Shown piece by piece: positions 32,808 to 44,112 of a stretch of DNA of 64,000 nucleotides; the stretch's first letter is position 1; each line of letters starts with the position of its first letter. The stretch covers positions 4,008,734 to 4,072,733 of the forward strand of contig CM056389.1 of NCBI GenBank assembly GCA_029718625.1, in the 5' to 3' direction. The notes beneath the pieces were generated by a model. That model was not told the origin of the DNA. It did no database searches and saw only the letters and a list, made by a program, of their open reading frames with translations. The position numbers were made by a program, and so were the translations under genes. Origin of the DNA: Synaphobranchus kaupii. Its lineage: Eukaryota; Chordata; Actinopteri; Anguilliformes; Synaphobranchidae.

Positions 32808-34712
32808 CACATATTCACTAATTATCCTGGATCAAGCTATGATTCTGTTGGCCAATAGTTCCTGTAATCTTCCGAGGGGACAATCTTCTGTTAGGGGAAA
32901 ATGGCTATCCATTAAAAACTTTGCTGGTAACACCTATATCATGCCTAATGCACAAATTGACATTCAATCAAAAACTCAAGACAACAGAGTGGACTGCTGA
33001 AAATGTGTTTCAGATGCCTGGAACATTACAATACAACATGTAGGTAAATGGAATGGTTTTGACTGAAAAAATTTACAAACTCTGTCCAGTGAAAATGGTA
33101 TTTTTTGTTTTTCAAATAGCCTACGGTCCTGGGGATTCGCTGTGCATGTGTTTTTTCGATACGGTTCAAAAAACTGAGATTAATGTAATTTCACCATTTA
33201 AACCGAATTTTTAACACTATTCTTCCTTCTTCATATTTTTTTAATTAAAGTGACCAGGAGCTCTATCTTGGCGATCTTAGCGCTTGTTCTAAGCGCATGG
33301 CATAAAGTGCATTCAGGGCGTGTCCAAGTCCACTTTTGCTAGTTTGATGGCGTGATTTTTGAGCGCTAAGCACGGGGCAACGTGCAAATGGGCTGAACCT
33401 AGCCTCTTCATTAATTATAGGTGTGTCTTGGGCGTGACATGCAATAAACCAATCAAAATGTCAATCTCATTCCCTTTAAAAGCCTGCTTTTCCACCTTGG
33501 CAGATTGCTTATATAATGGTGAAACAGACATGCTATATGGATCAATAGTATGATCAATATTATTCGGACTAATCATTAGTTACCAGTAATTCCAGACAGT
33601 GCTGTTATTTTACAAAATATATGCGGTTAAATTTTGTTACAAGCACCTGCAACAGCTGAGAATAAGCTATCAATGGCTTCCGTCTCACCTTAGAAAACGC
33701 CAACTTAGCCTGCTTTTTTAACAAATTTTGTTTGATTATGCAATGAAACATTGTCAAACATCAATTCCATGAGGATGTTCTCAGTTCAAGCTTCATCCAA
33801 AGTTCATTACCTGCATTGATTAATAACATAAATACCATTATTTTGCCTTAACAATGACACTAAATACAATAGAGCTGTCAGGCTGGCAACCCATAGGTTT
33901 AGGCATATTTTCCCTTGTTTATAATGTCCTGCTTATGGAAATGTGACCAACCTGTTTTACTGGTAGTGTAATGCTTTAAAACAATCCACTTTCCCAGGAA
34001 GACCGTGAAAAGTGCGATTTACAGCAGGGGAAACAGATCTGCTCCTGCAGAGAATGGCATTAAAATTAATTGTGAATTAATTGTGTAACGTGCTGCAAAT
34101 TTGTTTTCGTTTCTAATTACATGCTTAGTTCTCTTTAAAATCGTTTTGTTCAGTTATGGAACAACAGGTAAAATCAGTGGGGTTTTAATAAGCTGAGAGT
34201 ATGGAAGCCTTGTCACTGTGTAATTTTAACAAAATATGAAGGACGTAGAATAAGAAAAATTCAGTTAACATGGTGACATTTATCTCCGTTTTTTAACCGT
34301 AGGCTATCGAAAAAACCATATGCACAGCGAATCCGCTGTAGCCTACGCCATTTGAAAAACAATGAAAGCAATACTGGACAAGGTTTTGAACTTTTTTCAG
34401 TCAAAACCATTCTATTTACTTACAGGCTGTATGCTGTAGGCCTAGAGAGCTGTGTTATAATGACATCTGAAGCGCATTTTCAGAACTCAAATGTCCGTCT
34501 ATTGCAGTGCGTGTGTTTTCCATTGAATGACAATTCACGCATTAGGTGTAAATGACAATTTGCACATTTGGCTTGATATAGGTGTCATCAGCAAAGTTTT
34601 CAATAGATAGCCATTGTCCCATAACAGAAGATTGTCCCCCCGGAAGATTAGGCTACAGGAGCTATTGGCAAATATAGCTTGATCCAGGATAATTGCGAAT
34701 AGTCTATACATG
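32808..34712. repeat. Long inverted repeat, arms 32808-33255 and 34208-34712
   Basis: The left arm (AATTATCCTGGATCAAGCTA, TCTTCCGAGGGGACAATCTT) is the reverse complement of the right arm (TAGCTTGATCCAGGATAATT, AAGATTGTCCCCCCGGAAGA). Pairing extends through GGATTCGCTGTGCAT to the arm inner ends. The spacer (33256-34207) starts with Harbinger-like sequence and ends with an inverted copy of the block at 34978-35128. Two head-to-head copies of a dispersed element, or one foldback element, could explain it. Confidence 0.65.
33256..33510 (+). mobile_element. Harbinger-type MITE fragment
   Basis: GCGATCTTAGCGCTTGTTCT, CATTCAGGGCGTGTCCAAGT and GGCGTGATTTTTGAGCGCTA are words I associate with fish Harbinger-type non-autonomous elements. 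No terminus was confirmed. Confidence 0.45.
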
Positions 34713-34911
34713 TAACCTTACACCGCCTGGATGTTGATGGAGTGGGCTGAAAGTAATTTAATGCGGCATTCCCCTTCGCGGAGGGACAGGTAGCCGATGT
34801 GGTCTTTGACCTATGGGCCCCTTTATTATTATGCATTTTATGATATAGCCTACACAATAATAATATTTCACATAGTAATCTTGATATTTTTAGTCATGCT
34901 TGTGCGTGGTG

Positions 34912-35400
34912 TACGTTAGCAAAGACACTTACGTTTGGGTTAGCGCCGCTTAGCACCGGGTGTAAGATAGGGCCCCAGGTTTCCATATTTTCTGCAATTA
35001 AAGCCCCGCTGATTTCAGCTGTTATTCCATAACTGACCAAAACTAAAAGAGAACGAAGGGTCTAATTAAGGAAAATAGGCATTTAAACAACAATTAGAAA
35101 CGAAAATTTGCAGCACATTATACAATTCATCGTTTTTTTTCGACTTGGACCTATGTTTAAAAACTATTTCCAACATTCTGATGGGTAGCCTAATCATAAA
35201 GTTGTCAAATCGGCATATTTAGATACAGGTTCAATTTACTTCAAACCCTCCTATTTAGAAGTGGAAAACCAGTGTGAAAGTTGAAATTTATTCACTGAAA
35301 TGTTTTATTAAAATACATTTTCTTGCTTGTTGAACTAGCAGTAGCAATTGACCTACCGTAGCTCAGCTATTCTGCGTGCATGAACATGTATTGTTTACAG
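34912..35400 (+). repeat. Block duplicated at 4715-5272
   Basis: Matches 4715-5272 through the Harbinger-like terminus and the presumed intron up to TTTACAG, with a few deletions. Confidence 0.65.
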
Positions 35401-35600
35401 TGTGTGGCTCACAATCCCAAGCTTGCAAGTTTCCAGGTTGCAGAAATAAAATTAGGAAATCTACAATGGTCAGTTTCCATGCATTACCACTGTGCGATGA
35501 ACATAGGCTAAAGCTATGGTTGCTTGCACTGCACATTGATGAATACACTACTGTCAAGCAACTCCGTCGGGCAGACTATCATGTCTGCAGTAACCATTTC
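35401..35600 (+). CDS. THAP zinc-finger domain exon, open frame
   Basis: The frame reads CGSQSQACKFPGCRNKI, STMVSFHALPLCDEHRLK, LWLLALHIDEYTTVKQLRRA, DYHVCSNHF. It fits the THAP C2CH pattern: C-x4-C, 48 residues, C-x2-H followed by F, plus the FHxxP and LW positions of the fold. TTTACAG just before 35401 could be a splice acceptor. THAP proteins bind DNA through this finger; the domain occurs in host factors and in P-element-like transposases. Downstream the sequence enters a LINE at about 35640, so the rest of the gene is missing. A dead paralogue is at 5273-5472. An isolated transposon exon is more likely than a host gene. Confidence 0.65.
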
Positions 35601-35649
35601 TATCGCATGACTATCGTATACCCAATGAAGGATCAATCTCCGGACTATT

Positions 35650-36788
35650 GAACCATTGTAGACTCGATACCGAACTGTCTTAAAACTAATTGGAAGAGAG
35701 GTACTATACGGACGAAGCAGAAACGTGGATGTAAGGGCGGCATTCTTCACCGACTGAAGAGGCTGAAAAACAAACTCCCCCTACCTTCTCCCCTGCTCAT
35801 CAACGTGCAGTCCCTGAAAGCGAAGACAGACGAGCTGTCAGCCAACACCCGCTACCTGCACCAGTATCGGAGCGCCTGAGACATGGCTGGACAGTAACAT
35901 CGTGTCTAGTGAGGTGGACCGACCGAGACCCCAACATCACCGGGAAGACTCGCGGGGGCGGTGTCTGTCTCCTAATCAGGGACGAGGGGTGTCGGGCAGT
36001 TGTGGTGAGAGAGCACCTGTGCACCCCGGACATTGTTGTGTGTCTCTCTTCGGCCTTTCTATCTGCCCAGGGAGTTTCCTCAAATTTTCTTCACCGTGGT
36101 ATATATACACCCAAAGGCAAATTTTAATAAGGCATTAGAGACTATTTTTAACCTTTCACAGAAACTTGAGTCACTTTCACCTGATACACCCACGTTTATT
36201 CTTGGGGATTTTAATAACTGTTCCATTTAAAAGTGCCTGTGCACATACTATCAGTATGTTGACTGCCTCACCAGGAAAAATAAGACCTTAGACATGTGTT
36301 ATGGAACTGACAAAGACGCCTACACTGCATCCCCGCTCCCACCACTAGGGGCGTCTGACCACAGTGTGGTCTATCTCCGCCCTGTCTATCAGAGGCTACT
36401 ACAGAGGGAGAAGCCTCAGATAAGATCTGTCAAAGTGTGGAACAACGACAGCATAATGGCTCTGCAGGGATGTTTCTACTGCACATTATGGGAGGTCTTT
36501 AATAGCTCTGTTATTAATGATCAGGTTGTAGCCGTGTCTGATTACATCCATTTCTGTGTAGACTCTGTGATACCTACTAAGACCTTTAAAGTTTATCCTA
36601 ATGATAAGCCTTGGGTTTCCAACAAATTAAAGTATCTTTTAATTCAGAAAAAAAAAGCTTACAGAAACCAGGATGAAACAGCTAGAAGGGACATACAGAG
36701 ACAAATAACAAGACAAACACAGCTACAAACAAAAGATAGAGGCCACTCTGGCATCTGGCAATCCCAGAGAGGCATGGCAGGGAATTAA
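35650..36788 (+). pseudogene. LINE ORF2 endonuclease region, several frameshifts
   Basis: Readable pieces are LKNKLPLPSPLLINVQSLKA near 35770, GKTRGGGVCLLIRD near 35940, RPFYLPREFPQIFFTVVYIH near 36050, FILGDFNNCSI at about 36190, and DKDAYTASPLPPLGASDHS at 36294 onward with the SDH motif. The last continuous frame (36294-36788) also carries the EN to RT linker (VYPNDKPWVSNKLKYLLIQK). Stops and indels separate the pieces, so no endonuclease is made. Confidence 0.78.
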
Positions 36789-36792
36789 AACC

Positions 36793-37800
36793 ATGACCAA
36801 TGTTCCCCACAGGGCAGGGGAAAGCCTACCTTTGTCTTGCGTGGTAGTGAGGGACTGGAGATGGCAAATCAGCTCAACACCTACAGAAGTCCTTCACCTT
36901 TTTAGAGGCTGTAACCCACGAAAAAGCCCAGGCCCTGACAATATTTGTGGAAGTGTTTTAAAGCACTGTGCTGAACAGCTTACACCAGTGGTTACTGACA
37001 TTTTTAGGTCCACTCTTAATCTTCACAAAGTCCCTACCCTATGGAAAACATCTACAATTGTACCCGTGCCAAAAATGACCAAACCCATAGGGCCCAACGA
37101 CTTTCGACGAATAGCATTGACATCGCTGGTCATGAAGTGCTTTGAGCGTCTGGTGAAGAAGTACATTGTATCACAAACACAGCACCTCATGGATCCCTTG
37201 CAATTTGCCTATCAAGCCTCTAGGGGGTGGAAGATGCAATTCTGACTCTATTGTACTTATTGCACACTCACCTTGAGAAACCAAAGACACGTGCTAAGAT
37301 TTTATTTGTGGACTTTCCATACGCTTTTAACCCTATTCAACCCAGTATTTTAGCAGACATATTGGCTACAGAATTTTCACTTGAAGCTGGCTTGATTTTA
37401 TGGATTGTTGGTTTTCTTAGCTGTAGAATCCAGCAGGTCAGATAGGTATGTCACTCTCTGATAAAATGACCACTTGCACAGGCTCCCCTCAGGGATGTGT
37501 TTTATCATCTTTATTATTCAGTTTATACACTAACTCTTGCACTAGCACTTTCCCTAATAGGCACTTTATTAAGTACACAGATGATTCTGCCTTGGGGAGG
37601 AGGAGCATGGGCCAGTTTTTGACTATTCCCTAAATTGGTGTGAGAAGTCAAACCTTCTCCTAAACGCCTCTAAAACAAAGGAAATGTCCATTGATTTTAG
37701 AAAGCTGCAGTCCTCTCACCCTACTTTTATCAATGGGGCGCCAATACAGTCTGTTACAGATCACAAGCACCTTGGCGTTGTGCTCGACCATAAGCTTAAT
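36793..37800 (+). pseudogene. LINE ORF2 reverse transcriptase core, frameshifted
   Basis: 36793-37245 reads GCNPRKSPGPDNICGSVLKH, TIVPVPKMTKPIGPNDFRRI, ALTSLVMKCFERLVKKYI, MDPLQFAYQASRG. 37227-37445 reads ILFVDFPYAFNPIQPSIL, with the palm aspartate in FVDF. 37448-37633 reads GSPQGCVLSSLLFSLYTNSC and IKYTDDSALG, the catalytic YxDD box at 37574-37585. Then come LLLNASKTKEMSIDFRK and HKHLGVVLDHKLN. It is frame-broken at each join. Confidence 0.82.
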
Positions 37801-37828
37801 GGGACCTGTGGACCGACCTCATGAGCAC

Positions 37829-38600
37829 TGTTGAGCAGAGGAATTTCTCTCCTTATAATGACCAAGCACGACCAAGTAGATCCAAGAAGAAAAGGATTTA
37901 TTTCTCTGCAGAAAGAGTCCAGTACTTGCACACACAAGGTGGTCAAGCATGAACTGAAGAGACGGAGGCAGTCTCTGCCATATTTAATCAAACTAATACA
38001 TAGATTATCTTACTTCTGATTGGTGCATAGTTAATGCATAGGCATAGAGTGGAATATAATAACATACATAATTCTATCGCTGATTGGTACATGGTTACAC
38101 ATTAGCATATAGTAAAATATACAAAGTCAGTGATTGGTTAGATCATGCATATTGAATGAGCGCACAGTGACCCCCTAGCCCTTAACGTCACACAAACAGT
38201 TTTCAATAACTATTTGGTCTTCCAGAGTCGTCTTGTTTTCAGGAGTGTCTCTTCTGGCTCTCTAGCGATAAGATGGCCTTGCACCTGGGATGTAAGTGGG
38301 TCAGAGGCCACAGGCCTGCAGTACAGAGAGGAGACAGACAGAAGGGAGATAGACAGAAAGAGAGACAGAAAAATGCACGTACACACAAGCTATAAGCTAT
38401 ATATTTTGTCTCTAGTTTGCGTTGGCTGACTGAGAGATAACAGAGACCTTCCAGATAAGAGAAGCTGCAGACTGCTATTTCTCTGTTTTTAGAGGATTTA
38501 GAGTATTTAATCTAAGTTTCAATTGGTATGATTGTACAATGCTTTATTACTGTGATTATACTAGTGTGAAAATATCGTTCTGAAAACACCCTTCTCTTCA
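37829..38600 (-). mobile_element. Solo LTR, 772 bp, retrovirus-like, minus orientation
   Basis: The insert begins TGTTGAGC and ends CTTCTCTTCA on the + strand, flanked by GCAC on both sides (37825-37828, 38601-38604). Joining the flanks restores the LINE frame (…MSTKIQQRMYFLKKL…), which proves the boundaries. Read on the minus strand it has three ACCAATCA-type CCAAT boxes (near 38130, 38080 and 38020), a TTAAATATGG TATA-like word near 37980, and AATAAA near 37900, in U3-R-U5 order. No internal viral genes are present. ERV or gypsy-like origin was not distinguished. Confidence 0.75.
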
Positions 38601-38604
38601 GCAC

Positions 38605-38990
38605 TAAGATACAACAAAGAATGTACTTTTTAAAGAAACTGCTATCTTTTAATGTCCACAACAAAATGCTCCAAATGTTTTACTGTGCCTTTACTGAAAG
38701 TGTTTTAACCTTCTGCATCATCTGCTGGTTTGGCAATGCTACTGAGGCACAGAAAAAGCCTGTCAGGAAAACTGTTACAACGGCCAGTAAACTGTTAGGG
38801 ATTCCGTTACCAAGTATAGAATGCATCTACAGAGACAGAACGGTGAATAAGGCAAACAACATTGTGGGTGACCAGAAGCACCCCCTTGCCTCGATATCGC
38901 CCCCCTCTATTTACTAAAAATAGATCCAAGTTTTCCTTTGTTCCACAAGCCACTAAGTTTTTAAATGGGTAATGCACTAGCACCTTATCC
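38605..38990 (+). pseudogene. LINE ORF2 C-terminal region after the solo LTR
   Basis: The sequence resumes YFLKKLLSFNVHNKMLQMFY, CAFTESVLTFCIICWFGNAT and SKLLGIPLPSIECIYRDRTV, matching the C-terminus of the same LINE family; it then frameshifts (KSRSKFSFVPQATKFLNG in another frame) and stops near 38970. Confidence 0.78.
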
Positions 38991-39290
38991 CCATGCACTT
39001 TGAACACTCCTTCCTGGTCACAAAGGATGTCCAGCTGGTCTGGGCAGGAGCTGCCCCTGTCCTAACTACTGTTCTTTCTTTCTGTGTAGTATGTTTATGA
39101 GTATGTAGTATGTGTTTGAGTATGTAGTATGTGTATGAGTATGTCTATTAGTGATTTTTGTGATGTCATGATGAAATGCCTTGTGATTATGCTGCAAACC
39201 AATTTCCCCACAGGGACAAATAAAGTACTACTACTACTAATGAAACACCTCCCCCCACCAAGAGACCTCCCCTCTCCGCCAGGAAGAGAA

Positions 39291-40770
39291 ACTGTTAAGG
39301 CCAGTTTATAGTCCAGCGACAGAGTGTCGCTGCGACCGACGACGTGCCATTGATGTCGCTGGTCGCAGCGACATTTGGTTTAAACTTCGGTGACTGTCGT
39401 CCTGTGGTCGCTGCGACGGTCGCTGAAGATGTCACTGAGACATAAAATAAATTCAACTTTGACCCTGTCGCTGCCTCTGTTGTTATGGTAACGTTTGTCT
39501 CGGACAGCGGAGGCTTCGCTCGAGCTGTCAACTTACTAGCTAGCACATAAGCTAACTGTTAATGGACAGATTTCTTTGTTGGAAAAATTTGTGCATGCTG
39601 CCATAGGGTCTGCTTACCTACCTAGCAAGCGCGTGAATATCATTATAAATCAGCACAATTTAATATTATTATTATAAATAGCCTAATAATAATAACTATG
39701 TAATTTCACTGATTGATGCTTTGCTAGAGGTTGAGAAAACGTTACAATCCAAAACAAGAAGCAGCTCGCTTCCAATGCTACAATTTAGCCTACGATAGCC
39801 TATTAGTCTGTAGGCTATTGTGAATGGTTACAAAGACACATTTGCACCTTGACTACACATTTGTAGCATTGTAGGCGCCTGCGAATGCATCGCAAAGTTA
39901 TTTGCTTTCACAGTAGGCTAACTTAGATTTGCCAGATTAAATTTAGTGATTAGACTCAGTGACAGCCCATCTGATCCGTGGCATTCTGATAGCGAGTGAA
40001 ATAGGCTATTCCACATTCTTGAACCTCATTCTCTAACTAGAGAATTGTAGGCTGCTCCCGCAATGAGTCCCGTCTTGTAGCTAGCTATTTACATCCCTAA
40101 CGTAGGCTATGCCCTCCGTGCTTTTCCTACTAAATAACGTTTATGAGTTGCATCAATGTTATATGTTATATATAATAGTATTTAGAATAGAAGTGTAGTA
40201 TAGCTGATTTACCCACAGCTTACTGTGAACTACGTTCAACGTTCATTACTAGGGATAGCTGCTAGCTATGTTATGGGAAGGATGTGCTTTGTCTTATCTG
40301 TTCTGGAGTGACTTCGATGACGTTTCTGTATGCATTTATTGTATGTCGCTGTCTGCTAAATGACTGTAATGTAATGTAATGTCGAGGTTTAATTACAAAC
40401 GTTTTATTTGCTACCTTGTTCAAAACCCACATCCTACAAGTATATGAAAGACGCAGTGAATGACATTTCAAACAATAGCCTATACGGTGTCCTCGAAATG
40501 GACATTTATAAACTTTATTTCAGAGGCCTCCGACAAAAAAGGGGTAAAGCAGAAGTCATAATGAGATGTAGGCTAGCCTATTAAAGCTGCTTCTTCCTCC
40601 ATTGTCCCCTGAGTGTAAACTGTCGCTGGAATGTCGCTGGAGTGCGTTTATACTTTTTGCGAACGACAACGACCACAGTGTGTGTAGCGCGACAATAGAA
40701 TGTTTATGAAAGTTCTGCGATTTCAGTCGAGCGACACACTGTCGCTGGACTATAAACTGGCCTTTACAGT
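39291..40770. mobile_element. 1.48-kb DNA element with about 40-bp terminal inverted repeats
   Basis: The left end ACTGTTAAGGCCAGTTTATA continues with GTCCAGCGACAGAGTGTCGC; the right end is its inverse, GCGACACACTGTCGCTGGAC then TATAAACTGGCCTTTACAGT. GTCGCTGG-type words recur inside both ends. There is no transposase ORF. A short L2/SINE-tail-like piece, CTGCTAAATGACTGTAATG, lies at about 40354-40380. Target duplication was not resolved. Confidence 0.72.
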
Positions 40771-40776
40771 CTACCT

Positions 40777-40799
40777 CCCCCCCCCCCCCCCCCCCCCCC
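40777..40799 (+). repeat. Poly(C) run of 23
   Basis: An uninterrupted C homopolymer immediately outside the TIR element; length may be imprecise in any assembly. Confidence 0.9.
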
Positions 40800-41588
40800 A
40801 TCTAGTGATAGTAATAAGACGACGGCGCGTGATCTTATGATTTTACCTGTCATTTCTCTAGATACCAGGTGAGGTCCAGGTGATGGCCACTCTATGATCC
40901 AGACACTTATGTGGACAAGCGCATCCCTGATAACCTACAATCCTCCTTCCAAACACATTCTGTATTCCTTCCCATGTAGTTTGCCCCCTCCTATACTTTC
41001 ACATACCCCTCATTTAAATTGGTATTAATCCCAGTCCACCACATTTATCCTATTATCCACAGTTATTATCCACAATTATCCACAGTTATTTACATGCACA
41101 TACATATGATGCTTTATACATATACTGCGTTCAGTCCAGAATATATTCCAAGGACCTAGGCCTTTTACGGCTTGTGAACAGCCCTGGGTTCCCGGCGTCA
41201 TTAGGAGTCAAAGGGTCACAAAACAGTCCCATGTTTACCCAAAAGGCTTTGATGTCCCATGTCTTGTTAGATTGTCCAATCAGCTGTTATTTACAATCCA
41301 CTGGTCCTTGTGAATCCAACAGCGGAATTTGGGTGTGGGCTTGAGGCAGGAAAAATGTAATTAATAAAATTGCACCTTACAAAGGTGAGCAGAGAATATG
41401 AAGGTTTCACATGGGATTCCCTTTGTAGAGGGATGATTTTCATGTTACCCATGTTAACTCCACGACAAATGGTTCTTGCATGGATACGCTTAATGTTAGG
41501 CTTATTGTCTGGATACTGTATTCATATAAGGGGAGCAGATATCGAAATGGACAACACTGGTGTTTTCATATCCACTACTGCAGTATAG
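40800..41588. other. No gene recognised
   Basis: The last 200 bases may be the inter-ORF and ORF2 start of the minus-strand LINE whose ORF1 ends at 41589, but the translation is too degraded to support it. Nothing else is identified. Confidence 0.4.
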
Positions 41589-41702
41589 TCAGGCATTGAG
41601 GGCTTTCTGAATGTTGTCTGACAGATTTGCTGAGCCTCGGCTATTTGGATGCAGGCCGTCTCTGTGGTAGAATGCAGGTCTCTCCCAGAATAGATCCCAG
41701 TT
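41589..41702 (-). pseudogene. LINE ORF1 esterase (SGNH) C-terminus, part 1
   Basis: The minus strand reads NWDLFWERPAFYHRDGLHPN then SRGSANLSDNIQKALNA and a stop at 41589-41591. The DGLHPN block carries the Asp and His of SGNH/GDSL-type esterase domains found in ORF1 of some fish LINEs. The upstream part of the same frame continues at 47600, on the far side of the 5.9-kb Ngaro-like element. Confidence 0.75.
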
Positions 41703-41849
41703 CAGTCAGGCCACTGTTGTTCAAATAACTTTATTGACATTATGAAACAATACATTTTAGGTTTGGCGGTATGGTTCTGTTCACCAAGCCCTCCCGCCCA
41801 TCCACGCGAGCAAGCATGGGTATGGCGGCGAGGGCAGCTGCACAACCCC
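41703..41849 (-). repeat. Ngaro-like split repeat B2 (3' terminus)
   Basis: 147 bases, same as B1. On the minus strand it ends with AATAAAG near the terminus, a possible poly(A) signal. Confidence 0.85.
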
Positions 41850-42441
41850 CATTAGAGTTACGCTAGAACAGAACCGCAGCACTGAGAATGGTTTGACAGA
41901 TTCCATTCAGTCAGTTATATATATATATATATAAATGGCACTTTTAAGTGTCATTATCACAACAATTTACAAGGAACCGGGCCTGAACCCCAGTAGAGCA
42001 TGCCTAGGGCGACAGTGGCAAGGAAAAACTCCCTGCTGTTAGCAGGAAGAAACCTTGGGCAGAACCTGACTCTGAGGGGGAAGTCTATCCGCCGCTGACT
42101 GGCACCGGTTACTAAATGCTGATTACGGAATAGAAATTTGTAGACCGAACATATGAAAATGTCAATGTATAAGGAGCCGGTGAGGAAGACTGATTGAAGC
42201 CCGGCAGGTGCATCATAGCTGGGTACGTGCATGGAGCTGGAGCTGACCGTCTGCTTCTGGAGAACGATGTTTGTTGATCTATAGCTACCGCTCCGGCGGA
42301 TGCCGAAGCGGGAAGGAGAGAGGAAAAGAAATCAGTAGGCACTCGAAAAATGTTAGTGATTCATGCAGGAGCAATATAGGCTAGGTGTATGTGCACAATG
42401 GGAAACTGAAGAGGATGGAGCTGGGGTGGAGGGGGGGGGGG

Positions 42442-42625
42442 TTTTGTGTGCAGCGGGTGTGCTGACAGGGGATCCACCATGGTAGGGCGAGGCGGTTAAA
42501 TAGACCGCCTTGTTATGTGAATGGACTGATGGGTGAATCGTCACTACTCAGCTGAGCTGTCAGCTGATTGACTATGGCCGGGTTTCACTCTCGTGACCTG
42601 CCTGAACTGACGCTATGCTCGATTT
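42442..42625 (-). repeat. Ngaro-like split repeat A2
   Basis: 184 bases, a copy of A1 at 47416-47599; its outer end touches B1. Confidence 0.85.
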
Positions 42626-42772
42626 CAGTCAGGCCACTGTTGTTCAAATAACTTTATTGACATTATGAAACAGTACATTTTAGGTTTGGCGGTATGGTTC
42701 TGTTCACCAAGCCCTCCCGCCCATCCACGTGAGCAAGCATGGGTATGGCGGCGAGGGCAGCTGCACAACCCC
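42626..42772 (-). repeat. Ngaro-like split repeat B1
   Basis: 147 bases from CAGTCAGGCCACTGTTGTTC to GCTGCACAACCCC, a copy of B2. Confidence 0.85.
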
Positions 42773-42959
42773 AAAAACAACCATACGCCAAGTGCTGCCA
42801 GCATGTGCACACGTGATGACCGTGCAACGACCCCTCGCCTCGGAGGAAGCCGATCTGTCCATCAGCTCAAGGCTCCCCCAATACCACACGATCAATGTCA
42901 TGTGCACCAACGCCTGTTGGACTCCCCCGTGCGCCAGACGGAGTGCGGACCAACCCCAG

Positions 42960-44030
42960 GAAATCCATGTGTAGTGATAAAGAACAATGTGTGACCTTCT
43001 GGCTACCGATGAAGCCATGCTGTCCTTCAGCACGAGGCCCTCTAACGTTACATGGATCAGTGGTTATGCGTGCCAACGCTTGTTGGACTCCCCTGTGCCA
43101 GATGTAGTGTAAACCAACCCCAGGAAGTTCTATGTGTAGTGATAAAGAACAATGTGTGACCTTCCGGCTACCAATGAAGCCATCCTGTCCTTCAGCACAA
43201 AGCTCTTTAACGTTACATGGATCAGTGGCTATGTGTACCAACGCATGTTGGACTTCCCCTGGGAGCCAGAACGTTAGATTAACCAGGGAAATTCTATGTG
43301 TAGTGTGAAGAACAATGTGTGACCTTCCAGCCGCCGATGTAGCCGTCCTGTCCTTCGACTCAAGGCCCCTTTTAATATTTACATGGATCAGTGGCTATGT
43401 GTACCAACGCATGTTGGACTTCCATGGGAGCAAAACCAATCAGGGGAGTTCTATGTGTAGTGATAAAGAACTGTGTGACCTTCCAGCTCTCGGTCCTCTT
43501 AACATTACGTGAATCAGTGGCTATGTGTACCAACGCCTGTTGGACTTCCATGGGAGCAAAACTAATCAGGGGAGTTCTATGTGTAGTGATGAAGAACTAT
43601 GTGTGACCTTTCGGCTACGGATGAAGCCGGCATGCTTATGGGGAGAAGCTCTTCATCCCTCAGGTCAATGCCAATTAATACCATACCAACGCCTGTTAGT
43701 CTTCTCCCTGACGTCAGGGAGGATGCAGTGCGTAACATTGGCTTCATGGCGCCCGTATGCCTAGGGCCATTCTAACTACTGAAGTTGTATTTGTAGTATA
43801 TGTATATGTACCAACCACCTAAAGGCTATGTGTGACCTTTCGGCTACGGATGAAGCCGGCATGCTTATGGGGAGAAGCTCTTCATCCCTCAGGTCAATGC
43901 CAATTAATACCATACCAACGCCTGTTGGTCTTCTCCCTGACGTCAGGGAGGATGCTGTGCGTAACATTGGCTTCATGGCGCCCGTATGCCTAGGGCCATT
44001 CTAACTACTGAAGTTGTATTTGTAGTATAT
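42960..44030 (-). repeat. Irregular tandem repeats inside the Ngaro-like element
   Basis: Units of about 130-165 bases starting TATGTGTAGTGATAAAGAAC recur near 42968, 43131, 43297, 43454 and 43582. A longer unit of about 235 bases (TTTCGGCTACGGATGAAGCC) then repeats at 43608 and 43843. They occupy the place where a recombinase ORF would be expected in the family. Confidence 0.8.
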
Positions 44031-44112
44031 GCAAGAACAGCGCGAAGCGTGAATTTTTCATAACGCAAGTCCAAATCCAATTATGCATAACGCAATCCAG
44101 TCCAGGCGTCTA

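Larger units (their letters stand above)
35640..39236 (+). mobile_element. Jockey-group LINE, broken, with solo LTR inside
   Basis: Plus-strand EN/RT pieces run in order from 35640 to 38990, followed by a 3' end AATTTCCCCACAGGGACAAA then TAAAGT(ACT)n near 39230. A solo LTR (37829-38600) splits the RT thumb region. The 5' boundary abuts the THAP segment. Confidence 0.8.

Noticed and set aside
41370..41588. 72-codon plus ORF
   Set aside because: It ends at the antisense of a LINE ORF1 fragment and has no domain or splice signals.
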